Assembly: GCF_019059575.1 (NCBI RefSeq)
Contig: NW_024882966.1
Location: forward strand, 62,001 to 126,000
From: Amphibalanus amphitrite
Lineage: Eukaryota; Arthropoda; Thecostraca; Balanomorpha; Balanidae
Direction: 5' to 3'
DNA: 64,000 nt
Shown here: piece after piece, positions 12,129 through 23,161 of the stretch
Position numbering within the stretch: position 1 is the stretch's first letter
How the letters are laid out: every line of letters starts with the position of its first letter
The notes under the pieces: generated by a model
Seen by the model: only the letters and a program-made list of their open reading frames with translations
What the model was told of the DNA's origin: nothing
Databases searched by the model: none
Position numbers and translations under genes: made by a program

Positions 12129-13329
12129 ATGGCCTACGTCAAGGTAAGAACTCCAAGGCGCTAGATAGAAATTCAAAGACACATTCGTCACTAAACATTA
12201 CAACATGAAAACATCAACAACTATCTGTGCAGCACTAACGGAACTTAAAGCAGTCTTCAAAATGCCAAAAACTATAGGGAAACAGCCCTAGCATAAAGCA
12301 TGCAGCGAAATTCGAAGAACAAAAGCCAGAAAAAATATTCGCGATTCAGGGCAATTCGCGATTCAGGGCAACACTACGGAATATTTGTCAACAAACTTTT
12401 CACTATTACTGTTGTTTCGAAAATATGTAAAAGACAGACGATTTGGAGTCATAACTTTGAAAAATTTAACTCTACTTTGTCACAGATGTGATTAACTGGT
12501 GACAACAAAGGAAAGATAAAGTATTTAATTTTTGATTCATTTCGGAGTTCGCTAAACGCTCGCACCCCTCGTGTTTCAGGTGCTGACCGCGTGTGCGCTG
12601 GTGGCCGCTGCTAGCGGAGCTCCCAGCACACCCCTGGCCTACGGCCACGGTTACGCCCATGGCTACGCCGCCTCTCCTGCCGCCTACGGCCTCGGCTACG
12701 CCGCCGTCGCACCGGCGCCCGTCGACGTGGTGGTCGGCCACGCTCCGGTCGCCAAGTCTGTCGAGGTGGTCGACTACGTGAACCCGCACCCCAAGTACGA
12801 CTTCAGCTACGGCGTCTGGGACGGCTACACGGGCGACCACAAGTCGCAGGTGGAGAGCCGCGACGGTGACGTCGTGCGCGGACAGTACCGGCTCGTCGAC
12901 CCCGACGGCACCGAGCGCGTCGTCACCTACACCGCCGACGACTACAACGGATTCCAGGCCACCGTCGAGAAGCGCCCTCTCGGCTACACCGCACCCGTGG
13001 CTGCCCACGGCTACGCCGCCCCCGTGCCGGCCGTGGCTGCCCACGGCTACGCCGCCGCCGTTCCCACCGTGGCTGCCCACGGCTACGCCGCCGCCGTGCC
13101 GGCCGTGGCCGTGCACGCCGCTCCGGTGGCCGTCTCCCACCAGTCAGTCACCAAGTCGGAGGGTTACGATGTGCCCGTCGTCAAGGAGACGGTGCACACG
13201 GCTCCCGTCGTGGCCAAGGCGGTGCCGGCCGTCCACGCTGTCCACTCCGTGCACGCCGCGCCGGCCGTGCACTCTGTGCACACCGTGCACGCCGCCCCTG
13301 CCGTGCACTCCATCAGCCACGGCTATTAA
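12129..13329 (+). CDS. RR-2 cuticle protein, copy 3 (254 aa)
   Basis: Coding parts 12129-12143 and 12580-13329; intron 12144-12579 (436 bp), nearly identical to the copy 2 intron. It has three HGYAA repeats. A single TCG to TGG change makes the domain motif read YGVWDGYTG instead of YGVSDGYTG, in the region that aligns with the chitin-binding face of the RR-2 fold. Everything else matches the array consensus, with start, splice sites and stop intact. Confidence 0.93.
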
Positions 13330-14643
13330 CTAACTCATATACTTTCTGTAAAAACTATACAACTATCCAAAGAACTGTGTTGCCACTGTGAAATGTACAG
13401 AGCTGTATGCTCCGTAATTTGATGATCTTTCCTTCTGAATGTTGTGTCGTGTTTAATACATGCCAAGACTGTACCTACTTGATGTTTTGGTTGCTAGCAA
13501 TCGCGGAAGTACAGTAAGCAACTCCCCTTTAATATGCAAAAACCAGCTGCCCAGCCAAACAAACAAATACACAAAAACAGCAAGCAAATAAGGAAATAAA
13601 GCACATAAAAAACAGTCAGTAACCCAGCCGTGCTTAAACTGATACAAAACTTCAAGGGAAGCTGCCGACATGATTCTGGAATGGGTGTATATATAACACT
13701 AATGGAGGGGAATGGTCTGCCTTCAGCCTTCTATTTGCTAAGCCCCGACCCGCGAAGCGGTAAACGATATTCGAAAGGTCTTCAAAAGTGATCACATACA
13801 AATTACTCGGCCAATTTGGGTCATGTAAGAGCCACTTTATCTGATGCCAAAAGATTGTCAGCATCAAGGGTCACTTTCCCCTCAATAAAAAATGGGCATT
13901 GGGCATCATGCAAAATATACCCCTCGTGTCTTAAAGCGCGCCTACTACACGTATGTAGACAATGTCAGTCATTGATCAGCCATTATAAATGCATCTCAAC
14001 GAAGAAAGATGTGGTATCTGCCGCACCTATATTGAAAAACATAGAAAAGGTTGGAAATAAATATAATAAGATAAAACACTTTGTATTTTCACTAGTGTAA
14101 ATCAAATATCAAGCGCCGATAAAGCTGGAAGTAGCTTCTATTCAACGAATGACCTAAAAAAATTAAAGTCTCTTGGGATTCCCTCGTGGCCCTGCTTCGC
14201 AGAATATTGGTATCCATATTCCATCAGCTCTATCTGTATTTGGAGCATCAAAGCCCGGGGTAAAAGCCAAAAATTTCAGAGTGACAAAGCATCATCAACT
14301 ACTTCAATCGACCGGTGACGGCGAGGAATCATTGCCGGACAGTTTCAGAAAAATGCATAACCGATCCCCTGCATACTGAACTTTTTAAAGCGATAAAACG
14401 CAAGGTCACCGTGATCAACTTTTACACTTTCGTCACGGAATGCACGCCATCCAAAGAATAGCGCATGTTCTCAGTCCTCCCTGATTTCATCTGACAGCAA
14501 TATCATCCCGTTTATTGTAAAACTCTTAACCCGTATTTTTATTCCAATGTTTTCTACACACGTGACACCTGCACCTACCTTTTGTCAGAAAACGTAGGTA
14601 AAAGACCAAGCAGAGGCAAAGTCGATCTATATGACCTAACGTA

Positions 14644-14879
14644 CAGCCCACCGCTAAAGTAATGTAGGGTTTTACCAATCTCAACGATTGGCTTTAACTG
14701 GCGATTGTGCGGAGTGATCGAAAAGAAGATGTCAATAGCTAAAGTTGCAGCTGCAAGGGTGATGATACATAATATATAAGCCACATTCAAAGTTTCATTG
14801 TAGTCTGGCTAATCGTTCCAAGCTTCAGAAGCAGAACATACCCATGACTGAAACCCCACATTACTTCTGCTGTGGACTG
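14644..14879 (+). mobile_element. Mariner-type miniature element (236 bp), copy a
   Basis: Flanked by TA inside GTAC at both ends. The empty site CCTAACGTACCTACTCGC is present at about 6525 in spacer 1. Imperfect inverted ends: CAGCCCACCGCTAAAGTAAT on the left and, reversed, CAGTCCACAGCAGAAGTAAT on the right. TA target choice and end style fit Tc1/mariner. Other copies are at 16529-16765 and 43327-43565. Confidence 0.8.
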
Positions 14880-15155
14880 TACCTACTCGCATGACGTGTT
14901 GGTTTAGAGCACTGGCGGATCCAGGCTTGCGTTTTTTTTTTGGGGGGGGGGGGGGGCAACTCATGCAGGAGCCAAACCTAGGGTACCCCCAAATCCTGTT
15001 TTCTCATCGGATTTAGGCCACTTATTTTTCGTCACAGCCCTGACACTATGATTTTTTTTTTAACTAAAAAGAAAAATATATAAATGGTAGCCCACCCGAC
15101 CCATGCCTTTATATTACTTTGTAAACACTTACCATTGTTTTTATCGACCAGTTAA

Positions 15156-15628
15156 AGGGACCCTCCCACCTTAACATTAGATTTGAGCTGAGATAGCCAA
15201 AATGGGGTCCCTGGCTCAAAATTACCGGTTTCGGCACGCACTCACAACATCGAGAAATGCCTTAAATCGGAAATATTGAGTTTCAAAATTGCAGCATTTT
15301 TATTCAGAGGGGCTAATGCTTTTGGATACCCCTCTGAATGTGTGACGTCAGCGGAGATCTAATGATTTTTTAATATTTTACTAAAACGTTTGGTAGCATG
15401 CGGTGGTATAGGCTGCTTTGCGCGCAACAAATGCCGCACTTTCAAATAAAGTCGCTAGGAACAGCAGCGGATATCCCAAAAAGTAAACAAAAATAAAAGT
15501 CTAATCTCTTGAAAACCGGTGAATATTTTTCGATAAAATTTGGTAGATATTCGTTTTCGCCCTTTCTGAACCTAGCGACATCACTTTCATGCCAATTCAT
15601 TAACTTTTTTGAAGGTGGGAGGGTCTCT
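15156..15628. mobile_element. TTAAAGGGAC miniature element, family 2, copy a
   Basis: 473 bp between TTAA at 15152-15155 and 15629-15632. The inverted ends are AGGGACCCTCCCACCTT and, reversed on the right, AGAGACCCTCCCACCTT. Contains the family's interior landmarks: the GAGATAGCC stretch, TGACGTCA, and TTTCAAATAAAGTCGCTAGG. Confidence 0.85.
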
Positions 15629-16135
15629 TTAACCCGCTTCGAGTCAGTGCTTGGGTCCCTTTGCGGGCCGAGAGGTGGTAAAACAGCCCTGTCTAACTCG
15701 GCTCCTGGGCCACGCCCTGATTGAACTATGTTTCATTATCGTTTGGGGGATGGGAAAACGGGCCACTTTAGGCCTCTGGGAAGGGGACATGGCCCTAAAT
15801 GCCCCCTCCCTGGATCCGCCAGTGTAAGAAGAGACCATTGGAGCTGCAGTTGGGTACCTCAGACATCAGGGTACGCCCTCAGATGTATGTATAGGACTCG
15901 CATGGAGACCTCTTATGCTATAGTGTACTGAAAGGACCCAAAGGAGCCTGTCTATATGGGCTCCCGGAGATAGACGTGGGCCCTCAGGAGCCCGCCAGAG
16001 CCCCAATGAGGGATAAGTGAGGGATACCAAGTGCCTGCAATTGCATATTGCATAAGCCATAACGCCTTTACAAATCAATATATTATGCATCAGTGGCAAC
16101 TGGCAGATCCAAGGGGGGCCACATGGGTCATGACC

Positions 16136-16523
16136 CCCTTGGTGCCCGGGGGCACCACAGGCCTGTCAGGGGCACCACCGGCCTAGTAGGGGCACCACAG
16201 GCCTTACAGGGGCACCACCGGCCTTGCAGGGGCACCACAGTCCTGTCAGGGCCCAGGGGCACCAGCGGCCTAGCAGGGGCACCACAGGCCTGCCAGGGGC
16301 ACCACCGGTCTAGCAGGGGCACCATGGGCCTGTCAGGGGCCCCACCGGCCTCGCAGGGGGCACCACCGGCCTCGCAGGCATCACGGCATCACGCAGGGGC
16401 ACCTTGGGCCTGTCGGGGGCATCACGGGCCTGTTGGGGGCACTTTAGGCTTGTCAGGGGCACCACAGTCCTGTCAGGTCCCAGGGGCATCAGCAGCCTAG
16501 TAGGGGCACCCTAGGCCCGCCAG
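16136..16523. repeat. 20-bp minisatellite (GGGGCACCACAGGCCTGTCA)
   Basis: About 19 imperfect units with variable CACAGGCC/CACCGGCC cores. The array continues at 16768-16850 beyond the mariner-type element that was inserted into it. Confidence 0.85.
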
Positions 16524-16528
16524 AGGTA

Positions 16529-16765
16529 CAGCCCACCGCTAAAGTAATGTAGGGTTTTACCAAACTCAACGGTTGGCTTTGACTGGCGATTGTTTAATGC
16601 GAAGTGATTGAAAAGAAGATGTCAATAGCTAAAGTTGCAGCTGCAAGGGTGACGATACATATAAGCTACATTCAAAGTTTCATTGTAGTCTGGCTAATCG
16701 TTCCTAAGCTTCAGAAGCAGAACATACCCATGACTGAAACCCCACATTACTTCTGCTGTGGACTG
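16529..16765 (+). mobile_element. Mariner-type miniature element (237 bp), copy b
   Basis: TA-flanked (16527-16528, 16766-16767) and very similar to copy a at 14644-14879. It splits the 20-bp minisatellite, which continues on both sides. Confidence 0.85.
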
Positions 16766-18002
16766 TACCACAGGCCTGCCAGGGTCCAGGGGCACCACAG
16801 GCCTAGCAAGGGCACCACGGGCCTGTCAGGGGCACCTCAGGCTCCCGTGCCCCCCCCCCCCCTCAGATCCGCCAGTGATGCCACACCACGCGAAACACCG
16901 CCAACTACCAGCTGCCGCGCCATAAACACGTGCCAACAACAGTCTTTTTTTAAGGTCGACTCCGCTCGCGCAACTTTTGACTGACCCTCACTGCTACTAT
17001 ATTGCTTCTATATTATGCTGTGAAAAGCTTTACTTCACAAAGTGGCTAAAAACCTCCATCAAGGTATATTTTCTTAGCAATTTTTCTGGCGTTTGGGGGG
17101 GGGGGCAAACAGGCCACTTTAGGCCTTTGGGGGGGGGGGGCATGGCCCCCGTGGCCCCCCCCCCTGGATCCGCCAGTGGTTTAGAGGTCTGCAGATAAAG
17201 AGCAAGGAAGCATCAGGCCACGTCACATCGTTTCGCGCAATATCCAGAGATCTATGTAGGTCTACTGGTTCGGCCAGCATCTGATGAGCAAATTTGAGAT
17301 CCATGGAGTTTGTTGACCTCCCTAGGTCAAACGACTTAACTGTCACCAAATGGTTTCGGCCACGTTTTCTCTATCTCAAGAGCTCTCTCGCGTGCCAGTT
17401 TTAATTGGAGCCGAGCTGCCCCGAATATGGGCTGAATCGGGATAGAATATGGGGCGTCCTTATAGACATTCAAACATTGAGCATGCGAGAGTGCATCCCC
17501 CAGAAGATGGCCGCTGACCAACAATTACTTTACAATGTTTCGGTCAAGATATTCCAGTTTTTTTTTTTAGAGCAATTTCGGCACGTTGTTCGTGTCATAT
17601 GTATCATATAGACCCTGCAAGAGCAGTCGAATTTGAGGTAGAACCAATGGAGTGACCCAGCAAGGAACACTGCTAGCTATTCGATCATACAGTCGTTGTC
17701 CGGCAAGAAACGAGTTTCCAAGAGCGTGGGCATTTATAATCAGAATATCCCCTTTATCTACCAAACACCTCTTTACCGCTAGAGCGAAGACAGAGCAAAT
17801 GCAGAATATTTCTTAATCGCTCGGTTTAATATGAGCAGTATTCGTATTTGAACTGCGCCCAGAGGACCACATACAAATCGGGAAAATATTGAGCACTTTT
17901 AACGTATGGGCACTCATAATTAGCAAACTGCGAAGTAAGCATTAATTTTTACGTTGTTCTATGCAACACAATTACCCAAGGCACAAATAGTTTCTAGATA
18001 AT

Positions 18003-18133
18003 GTTCAAGTCATTCCCACGTCACCGCGCCCCGGGTCCGGCACTGGAGCCAAGGTCGAGCTGAACGGACACAGTATATAACGAGCCACCGGACGGCCAGA
18101 AGGCAGTACAGCTCTGTACAGCTCACAGTCAAC
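18003..18133 (+). promoter_or_regulatory. Core promoter of cuticle gene copy 4
   Basis: Conserved block; TATATAA at 18074-18080, initiator-like GCAGTAC about 31 bp downstream. It reads GGACACAG just before the TATA box, as in copy 1, where copies 2, 3, 5 and 6 read GGATACCG. Confidence 0.8.
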
Positions 18134-19368
18134 ATGGCCTACGTCAAGGTAAGAACTCCAAGGCGCTAGATAGAAATTCAAAGACCCATTCGTCACTAAA
18201 CATTACAATCATGAAAACATCAACAACTATCTGTGCAGCACTAACGGAACTTCAAGCAGTCATCAAAATGCCAAAAACTAGGGGAAACAGCCCTAGCATA
18301 AAGCATGCAGCGAAATTCGAAGAAGAACAAAAAGCCAGAAAAAATATTCGCGATTCAGGGCAATTAGCGATTCAGGGCAACACTACGGAAGACTTGTCAA
18401 CAAACTTTTCACTATTACTGTTGTTTCGAAAATATGTAAAAGACGATTTTGAGGCATAACTTTGAAAAATTTAACTCTACTTTGGCAGATGTGATTAACT
18501 AGTGACAACAAAGGAAAGATAAAGTATTCAATTTTTGATTCATTTCGGAGTTCGCTAAACGCTCGCACCCCTCGTGTTTCAGGTGCTGACCGCGTGTGCG
18601 CTGGTGGCCGCTGCTAGCGGAGCTCCCAGCGCACCCCTGGCCTACGGCCACGGTTACGCCCATGGCTACGCCGCCTCTCCTGCCGCCTACGGCCTCGGCT
18701 ACGCCGCCGTCGCACCGGCGCCCGTCGACGTGGTGGTCGGCCACGCTCCGGTCGCCAAGTCTGTCGAGGTGGTCGACTACGTGAACCCGCACCCCAAGTA
18801 CGACTTCAGCTACGGCGTCTCGGACGGCTACACGGGCGACCACAAGTCGCAGGTGGAGAGCCGCGACGGTGACGTCGTGCGCGGACAGTACCGGCTCGTC
18901 GACCCCGACGGCACCGAGCGCGTCGTCACCTACACCGCCGACGACTACAACGGATTCCAGGCCACCGTCGAGAAGCGCCCTCTCGGCTACACCGCACCCG
19001 TGGCTGCCCACGGCTACGCCGCCCCCGTGCCGGCCGTGGCTGCCCACGGCTACGCCGCCGCTGTTCCGGCCGTGGCTGCCCATGGCTACGCCGCCCCCGT
19101 GCCGGCCGTGGCTGCCCACGGCTACGCCGCCGCCGTGCCGGCCGTGGCCGTGCACGCCGCTCCGGTGGCCGTGTCCCACCAGTCGGTCACCAAGTCGGAG
19201 GGTTACGATGTGCCCGTCGTCAAGGAGACGGTGCACACGGCGCCCGTCGTGGCCAAGGCGGTGCCGGCCGTCCACGCTGTCCACTCCGTGCACGCCGCGC
19301 CGGCCGTGCACTCTGTGCACACCGTGCACGCCGCCCCTGCCGTGCACTCCATCAGCCACGGCTATTAA
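18134..19368 (+). CDS. RR-2 cuticle protein, copy 4 (266 aa)
   Basis: Coding parts 18134-18148 and 18583-19368; intron 18149-18582 (434 bp, GT-AG). It has four HGYAA repeats, alternating between the PVPA and AVPA versions. The RR-2 domain (about residues 76-138) matches the array consensus with Ser at both positions that are Trp in copies 2 and 3. The 3' flank carries a 51-bp insertion at 19533-19583. Its TATA-proximal bases resemble those of copy 1. Confidence 0.93.
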
Positions 19369-19532
19369 CTAACTCCTGTACTTTCTGTAAAAACTGTACA
19401 ACTATCCAAAGAACTGTGTTGCCGGCTGCCACTGTGAAATGTACAGAGCTGTATACTGTGAATACTTCAATGATCTTCCCTTCTGAATGCTGTGTCGTGT
19501 TTAATACATGCCAATACTGTATCTACTTGATG

Positions 19533-19583
19533 TGTGGTGCCCCCCAGTCACCGATATGTGGTGAACAGCCCCACAGCACCACA
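19533..19583. mobile_element. 51-bp micro-insertion with short inverted ends
   Basis: Ends TGTGGTGC and GCACCACA are an 8-bp inverted repeat. GATG is duplicated at 19529-19532 and 19584-19587. Sister flanks read CTTGATGTTTTAGCTGC without it (for example near 1935 and 8969). Confidence 0.65.
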
Positions 19584-19617
19584 GATGTTTTAGCTGCTAG
19601 GCATGGCGTTCAGTTAA

Positions 19618-20063
19618 AGGGACCCTCCCACCTTAAAAAAAAGTTAATGAATTGGCATGGAAATGATGTCGCTCGGTTCAGAAAGAGTGAAAACGAATAT
19701 ACCAAATTTCATCGAAAAATATTCACCGGTTTTCAAGATATTAGACTTTTACTTTTGTTTACTTTTTGGGATCTCCGCTGTTCCTAGCAACTTTATTTGA
19801 AATTGCGACACTTGTTGCGCGCAAAGCAGCATACACCACCGCGTGCTACCAAACGTTTTAGTAAAAGATTTAAAATCGTTAGATCTGCAATGACGTCACA
19901 TATTCAAAGGGGGCATTCTAATGCATTAGCCCCTCTGAATCCAAGTGCTGCAACTTTGAAATTAGATATTTTCGATTTGAGGCATTTCTCGATCTTGTGA
20001 GTGCTCAAACCGGTAAGTGCAGGCCTGGGACCCCATTTTGGCTATCTCAACTCAAAACTAATG
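19618..20063. mobile_element. TTAAAGGGAC miniature element, family 2, copy b (truncated)
   Basis: The left end after TTAA at 19614-19617 is AGGGACCCTCCCACCTT. The interior matches the other family 2 copies up to a TTAA at 20064-20067, where a family 1 element is inserted. The expected right end is missing. Confidence 0.75.
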
Positions 20064-20067
20064 TTAA

Positions 20068-20945
20068 CCCTCGCCCGTATTGGTGTTTTTTCCAGCCGTG
20101 AACGTATAAGGGGGGGGGGGGGTCCGTTGGACCCCCCTTGCCGTTTCGCCCCTGATCGAGCTAGAGCTTCGCGGAAAGAACGAGCGTGTTGCCCGTGACG
20201 AGAGAAAGCCGATGATACCCAATTTTAAGGTCCTAGGTCATTGGTTGACCTTGCAGGTCAGGTCAATGACCCCAAAGGCGGGAAAATCGGGACCTGTTAG
20301 AACGTCGTAAAGTGTGGCTGCTATGAGGGTTTTCGGGGTGCTGATCACGAATATCATGTTAGTTTTGATCACAGATGATGTCTTCATGTATTTAGGCCAG
20401 GTCGGGTCAGGTCAGGTCAGGTCAACCAGTAAGGGTATTCGTAGTAGGTGGCAACCGCCTCTGACAGCTTCGTAACATGTTACAAAGGCACCAAAACTAC
20501 TTCGTAAATGTTTATATCGTTGCTAAATTCGAATTCAGCTCCAAAAACTGGCCTAGAAACATGTAAAACTCGAAAAAGTGAACCGAGGTCATCAAAGGTC
20601 AATGACCTGACCTGACCTTCAGGTGACCTTGACACCCACCCTAATGCATGGGGGCAACATCATATCACATGTTTGAACGCTTGAAACCACGAAAAGACTG
20701 CAAACGCGCGGCTAATGCGAGCCGACATACGCCGAATCGCGATTCCAGCCAAACATGGTCTCGAAAAGTAGGTCACAGGTCAAAGGTCATTTGGGTCAGG
20801 GTCATGAAATTTTCAGGGTAGGTGTGAAATTGATGAACGCGAGGGTACTGAAAGTTTCGTCGCGATCGGCCGCTTTTTACGCGAGTTATTCGCGAAAAAC
20901 CATGGGGGGGGTCCGTTCGACCCCCCCCCCCCCCTATACGGGCAA
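20068..20945 (-). mobile_element. TTAA-flanked AGGTCA/G-hairpin element, family 1, copy b
   Basis: Inverted copy of 2384-3263 with high similarity along its length. The left end is CCCTCGCCCGTAT after TTAA. The right end has lost the last few bases of the terminal repeat, so no flanking TTAA is preserved there. Confidence 0.8.
20770..20789 (+). promoter_or_regulatory. Triple AGGTCA direct repeat, 1-bp spacing (potential DR1)
   Basis: AGGTCA-C-AGGTCA-A-AGGTCA, followed by TTTGGGTCAG. This is a perfect DR1-type tandem within the family 1 element; binding by USP/RXR-type receptors is inferred only. Confidence 0.4.
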
Positions 20946-20965
20946 AAGGGCAGATGTGATATTAA

Positions 20966-21458
20966 AGGGACCCTCCCACCTTCAAAAAAGTTTATGAATT
21001 GGCATGAAAGTGATGTCGTTCGGTTCAGAAAGAGCGAAAACGAACATCTACCAAATTTCAACGAAAAATATTCACCGGTTTTCAAGATATTAGACTTTTC
21101 CTTTTGCTTACTTTTTGGGATCTCCGCTGTTCCTAGCGACTTTATTTGGAAGCAATAGTTTGGCGGCTGAAAGTGCGGCATTTGTTGCGCGCAAAGCAGC
21201 ATATACCACCGCGTGCTAAAAAACGTTTTAGTCAAACATTTAAAAATCGTTAGATATCTGCGCTGACGTCACACATTCAGAGGGGTATTCCTATGCATTA
21301 GCCACTCTGAATCAAAATGCTGCAATTTTGAAATTCAATATTTCCGATTTAAGGCATTTCTCGATGTTGTGAGTGCCGAAACCGGTACCTAATTGTGAGC
21401 CAGGGACCCCATTTTGGCCATCTCAACTCAAATCTAATGTTAAGGTGGGAGGGTCCCT
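20966..21458. mobile_element. TTAAAGGGAC miniature element, family 2, copy c
   Basis: 493 bp between TTAA at 20962-20965 and 21459-21462, with 17-bp near-perfect inverted ends AGGGACCCTCCCACCTT. It lies immediately beside family 1 copy b. Confidence 0.88.
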
Positions 21459-21921
21459 TTAATGACCTTAGATCATTGCGCAATCTTGAGATGTAGGAAT
21501 ATGATAGTTGAAAAGTAGCTTCTGGTCATGACGATTCGTTGTATGCTATTTTTAGAGCTATATGCGAACGCTCGGGGTCAAAGTGCTGAAATACCAAGAA
21601 TGCTTTAGGCCACATATTCTCTAACCCAAGGACTCTGTTGTGAACGAGTATGAAGTCAATCCGATGTGTTCCGAATCTCGAGTAAATGCGGGCTGAATAT
21701 GGGCTGTCTCGATGGACACCCAAACATTGATAAATGAAAATGTTTCACCCGATAGATGATTGTTAACCGGCAAAAAAGCTTGGCCAAGCTGGCCAAGCTT
21801 CGGGCCATATGTTCCAAAATTGTTGCAAGCAGAACAATTTTAATCTCTTTGATTTCGCAAATGGCTCGTAGTTCGTACCACTATCATTGATTACAAAGCC
21901 TTATCAAGAGCTAGACATTAC

Positions 21922-22122
21922 AAGGTAGGAACGTTTTTCGGCTACTAGTCGTTTATTGTTTTTGTTTCGAATTCTCGACCTTCGCATCGAGGTCGTTGTC
22001 AAGAAAAATATAACCAATATGTTTATATGTTTATATGTTTCTTGACAACGACCTCGATGCGAAGGTTGAAAATTCGAAACGAAAACAATAAACGACTAGT
22101 AGCCGAAAAACGTTCCTACCTT
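21922..22122. mobile_element. 201-bp fold-back element
   Basis: Two near-perfect inverted arms of about 85 bp, starting AAGGTAGGAACGTTTTTCGG, surround a loop of about 30 bp made of repeated TTTATATG. TTATCAAGA occurs just outside on both sides (21901 and 22121). No coding capacity. Confidence 0.8.
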
Positions 22123-22735
22123 ATCAAGAACAGCCATATTTGACGTATAGGCGATGGAGCAATGCAGCATTTGGGACTGCTAGCCAATCGTTCTTACAGT
22201 CACTGACTGGTGACTGGTGAGGGAAAAAAGCGTGGACCGTTCATACTCAGATTTTCCTGTTTAAATACGAACTGCATTTGACATATGAATGGAGAATTTT
22301 CTTTAAATCACTCTGAAAACGTGATTTTAAACTTTTCTCATTACAATTTTAAAATCATAGTTAAAAAAATGTAGAAAAGAGTAGAGACTAAACACTCAGA
22401 AAAACCCAAACAAAATGAAAGAAGATGAAAAGTGAACAATCATCTATGTACACTATTTAAGTGCTTCTCTGTTCCGATAACGTGACTTCATCCACACAGC
22501 TTAAAAGATTAAACGCAGAACGCTGATGGTAAAATGTCTAGCGGTATACCAGACTGGCTAGGAGGTCCTTCGGTCGGTTCATTTTCGCTAAAAAGGGAAA
22601 TGTTAGCGAATAGGGTTCGAGTACCATGTAGGTAAACACTCATAAACCAGTAAACTATTTATCAATTTTCACTTTGCTGCAACCAGATATATGGCGCCTT
22701 GCAATTAACTTACAAATATACGGATAGAAACCAGA

Positions 22736-22856
22736 TAATGTTCAATGCATTCCCACGTCACCGCGCCCGGGTGCCCAAACCGGTAAGTGCGAGCCAGGGA
22801 CCCCAATTGTGCTATCTCAACTCAAAACCAATGTTCATGTGGGATGGTCGCATTAA
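22736..22856 (+). pseudogene. Relic cuticle promoter fused to a family 2 remnant
   Basis: 22736-22769 repeats the array promoter block (GATAATGTTCAA, then CATTCCCACGTCACCGCGCC) but stops before the TATA box. It is joined directly to the right-hand end of a TTAAAGGGAC element (about 22770-22856, ending in a decayed terminal repeat). A second, intact promoter lies 300 bp downstream before copy 5. This looks like what is left of a lost seventh gene unit. Confidence 0.5.
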
Positions 22857-23031
22857 TATGAGCATTGTTCGCATTTGAACTGCGCCTAGTAGCCCAAAAA
22901 CAAATCCGGAGGAATGTTGAACACTTTTAACGTATAGGCATTCATTAATTAGCAAGCTGAAAAGTAAACATTAATTTTTATGTGATTCCATGCAACGAAA
23001 CTACCTAAGATACAAATAGATTCTAGATAAT

Positions 23032-23161
23032 GTTCAAGTCATTCCCACGTCACCGCGCCCCGGCCCGGCACTGGAGCCAAGGTCGAGCTGAACGGATACC
23101 GTATATAACGAGCCACCGGACGGACAGAAGGCAGTACAGCTCTGTACAGCTCACAGTCAAC
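23032..23161 (+). promoter_or_regulatory. Core promoter of cuticle gene copy 5
   Basis: Conserved block with TATATAA at 23102-23108 and an initiator-like GCAGTAC about 31 bp downstream. Confidence 0.8.

Larger units (their letters stand above)
14910..17178. mobile_element. hAT-like 2.27-kb composite with CACTGGCGGATCCAGG ends
   Basis: 8-bp duplication GTTTAGAG at 14902-14909 and 17179-17186. Sister spacers show the site once (about 6550). The termini CACTGGCGGATCCAGG and its inverse are perfect for 16 bp. Inside are further ends of the same type (15808-15824, about 16862-16877), a family 2 element (15156-15628), a 20-bp minisatellite and a second mariner miniature element, so it is a nest of insertions. 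An 8-bp duplication is typical of hAT. No transposase was recognised. Confidence 0.75.
13330..18002. repeat. Array spacer 3
   Basis: Array-unit DNA at 13330-14641, 14882-14901 and 17187-18002. It is interrupted by a mariner-type miniature element (14644-14879) and a 2.27-kb hAT-like composite (14910-17178). Without them the copy 3 to copy 4 spacing is 3490 bp. No gene was recognised. Confidence 0.8.
19369..23031. repeat. Array spacer 4 (rearranged)
   Basis: Recognisable unit DNA at 19369-19617 and 22857-23031. Between them lie family 2 and family 1 elements and then 21463-22735, a much more diverged version of the array unit that ends in a promoter fragment. It contains a 201-bp fold-back. 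No gene was recognised. This is the only spacer that does not reduce cleanly to 3.5 kb. Confidence 0.65.

Noticed and set aside
22531-22630. tRNA-like sequence (GGGTTCGAGTACC box B)
   Set aside because: The A box is poor and no clean cloverleaf can be folded by eye; a tRNAscan run with a score above threshold would reverse this.
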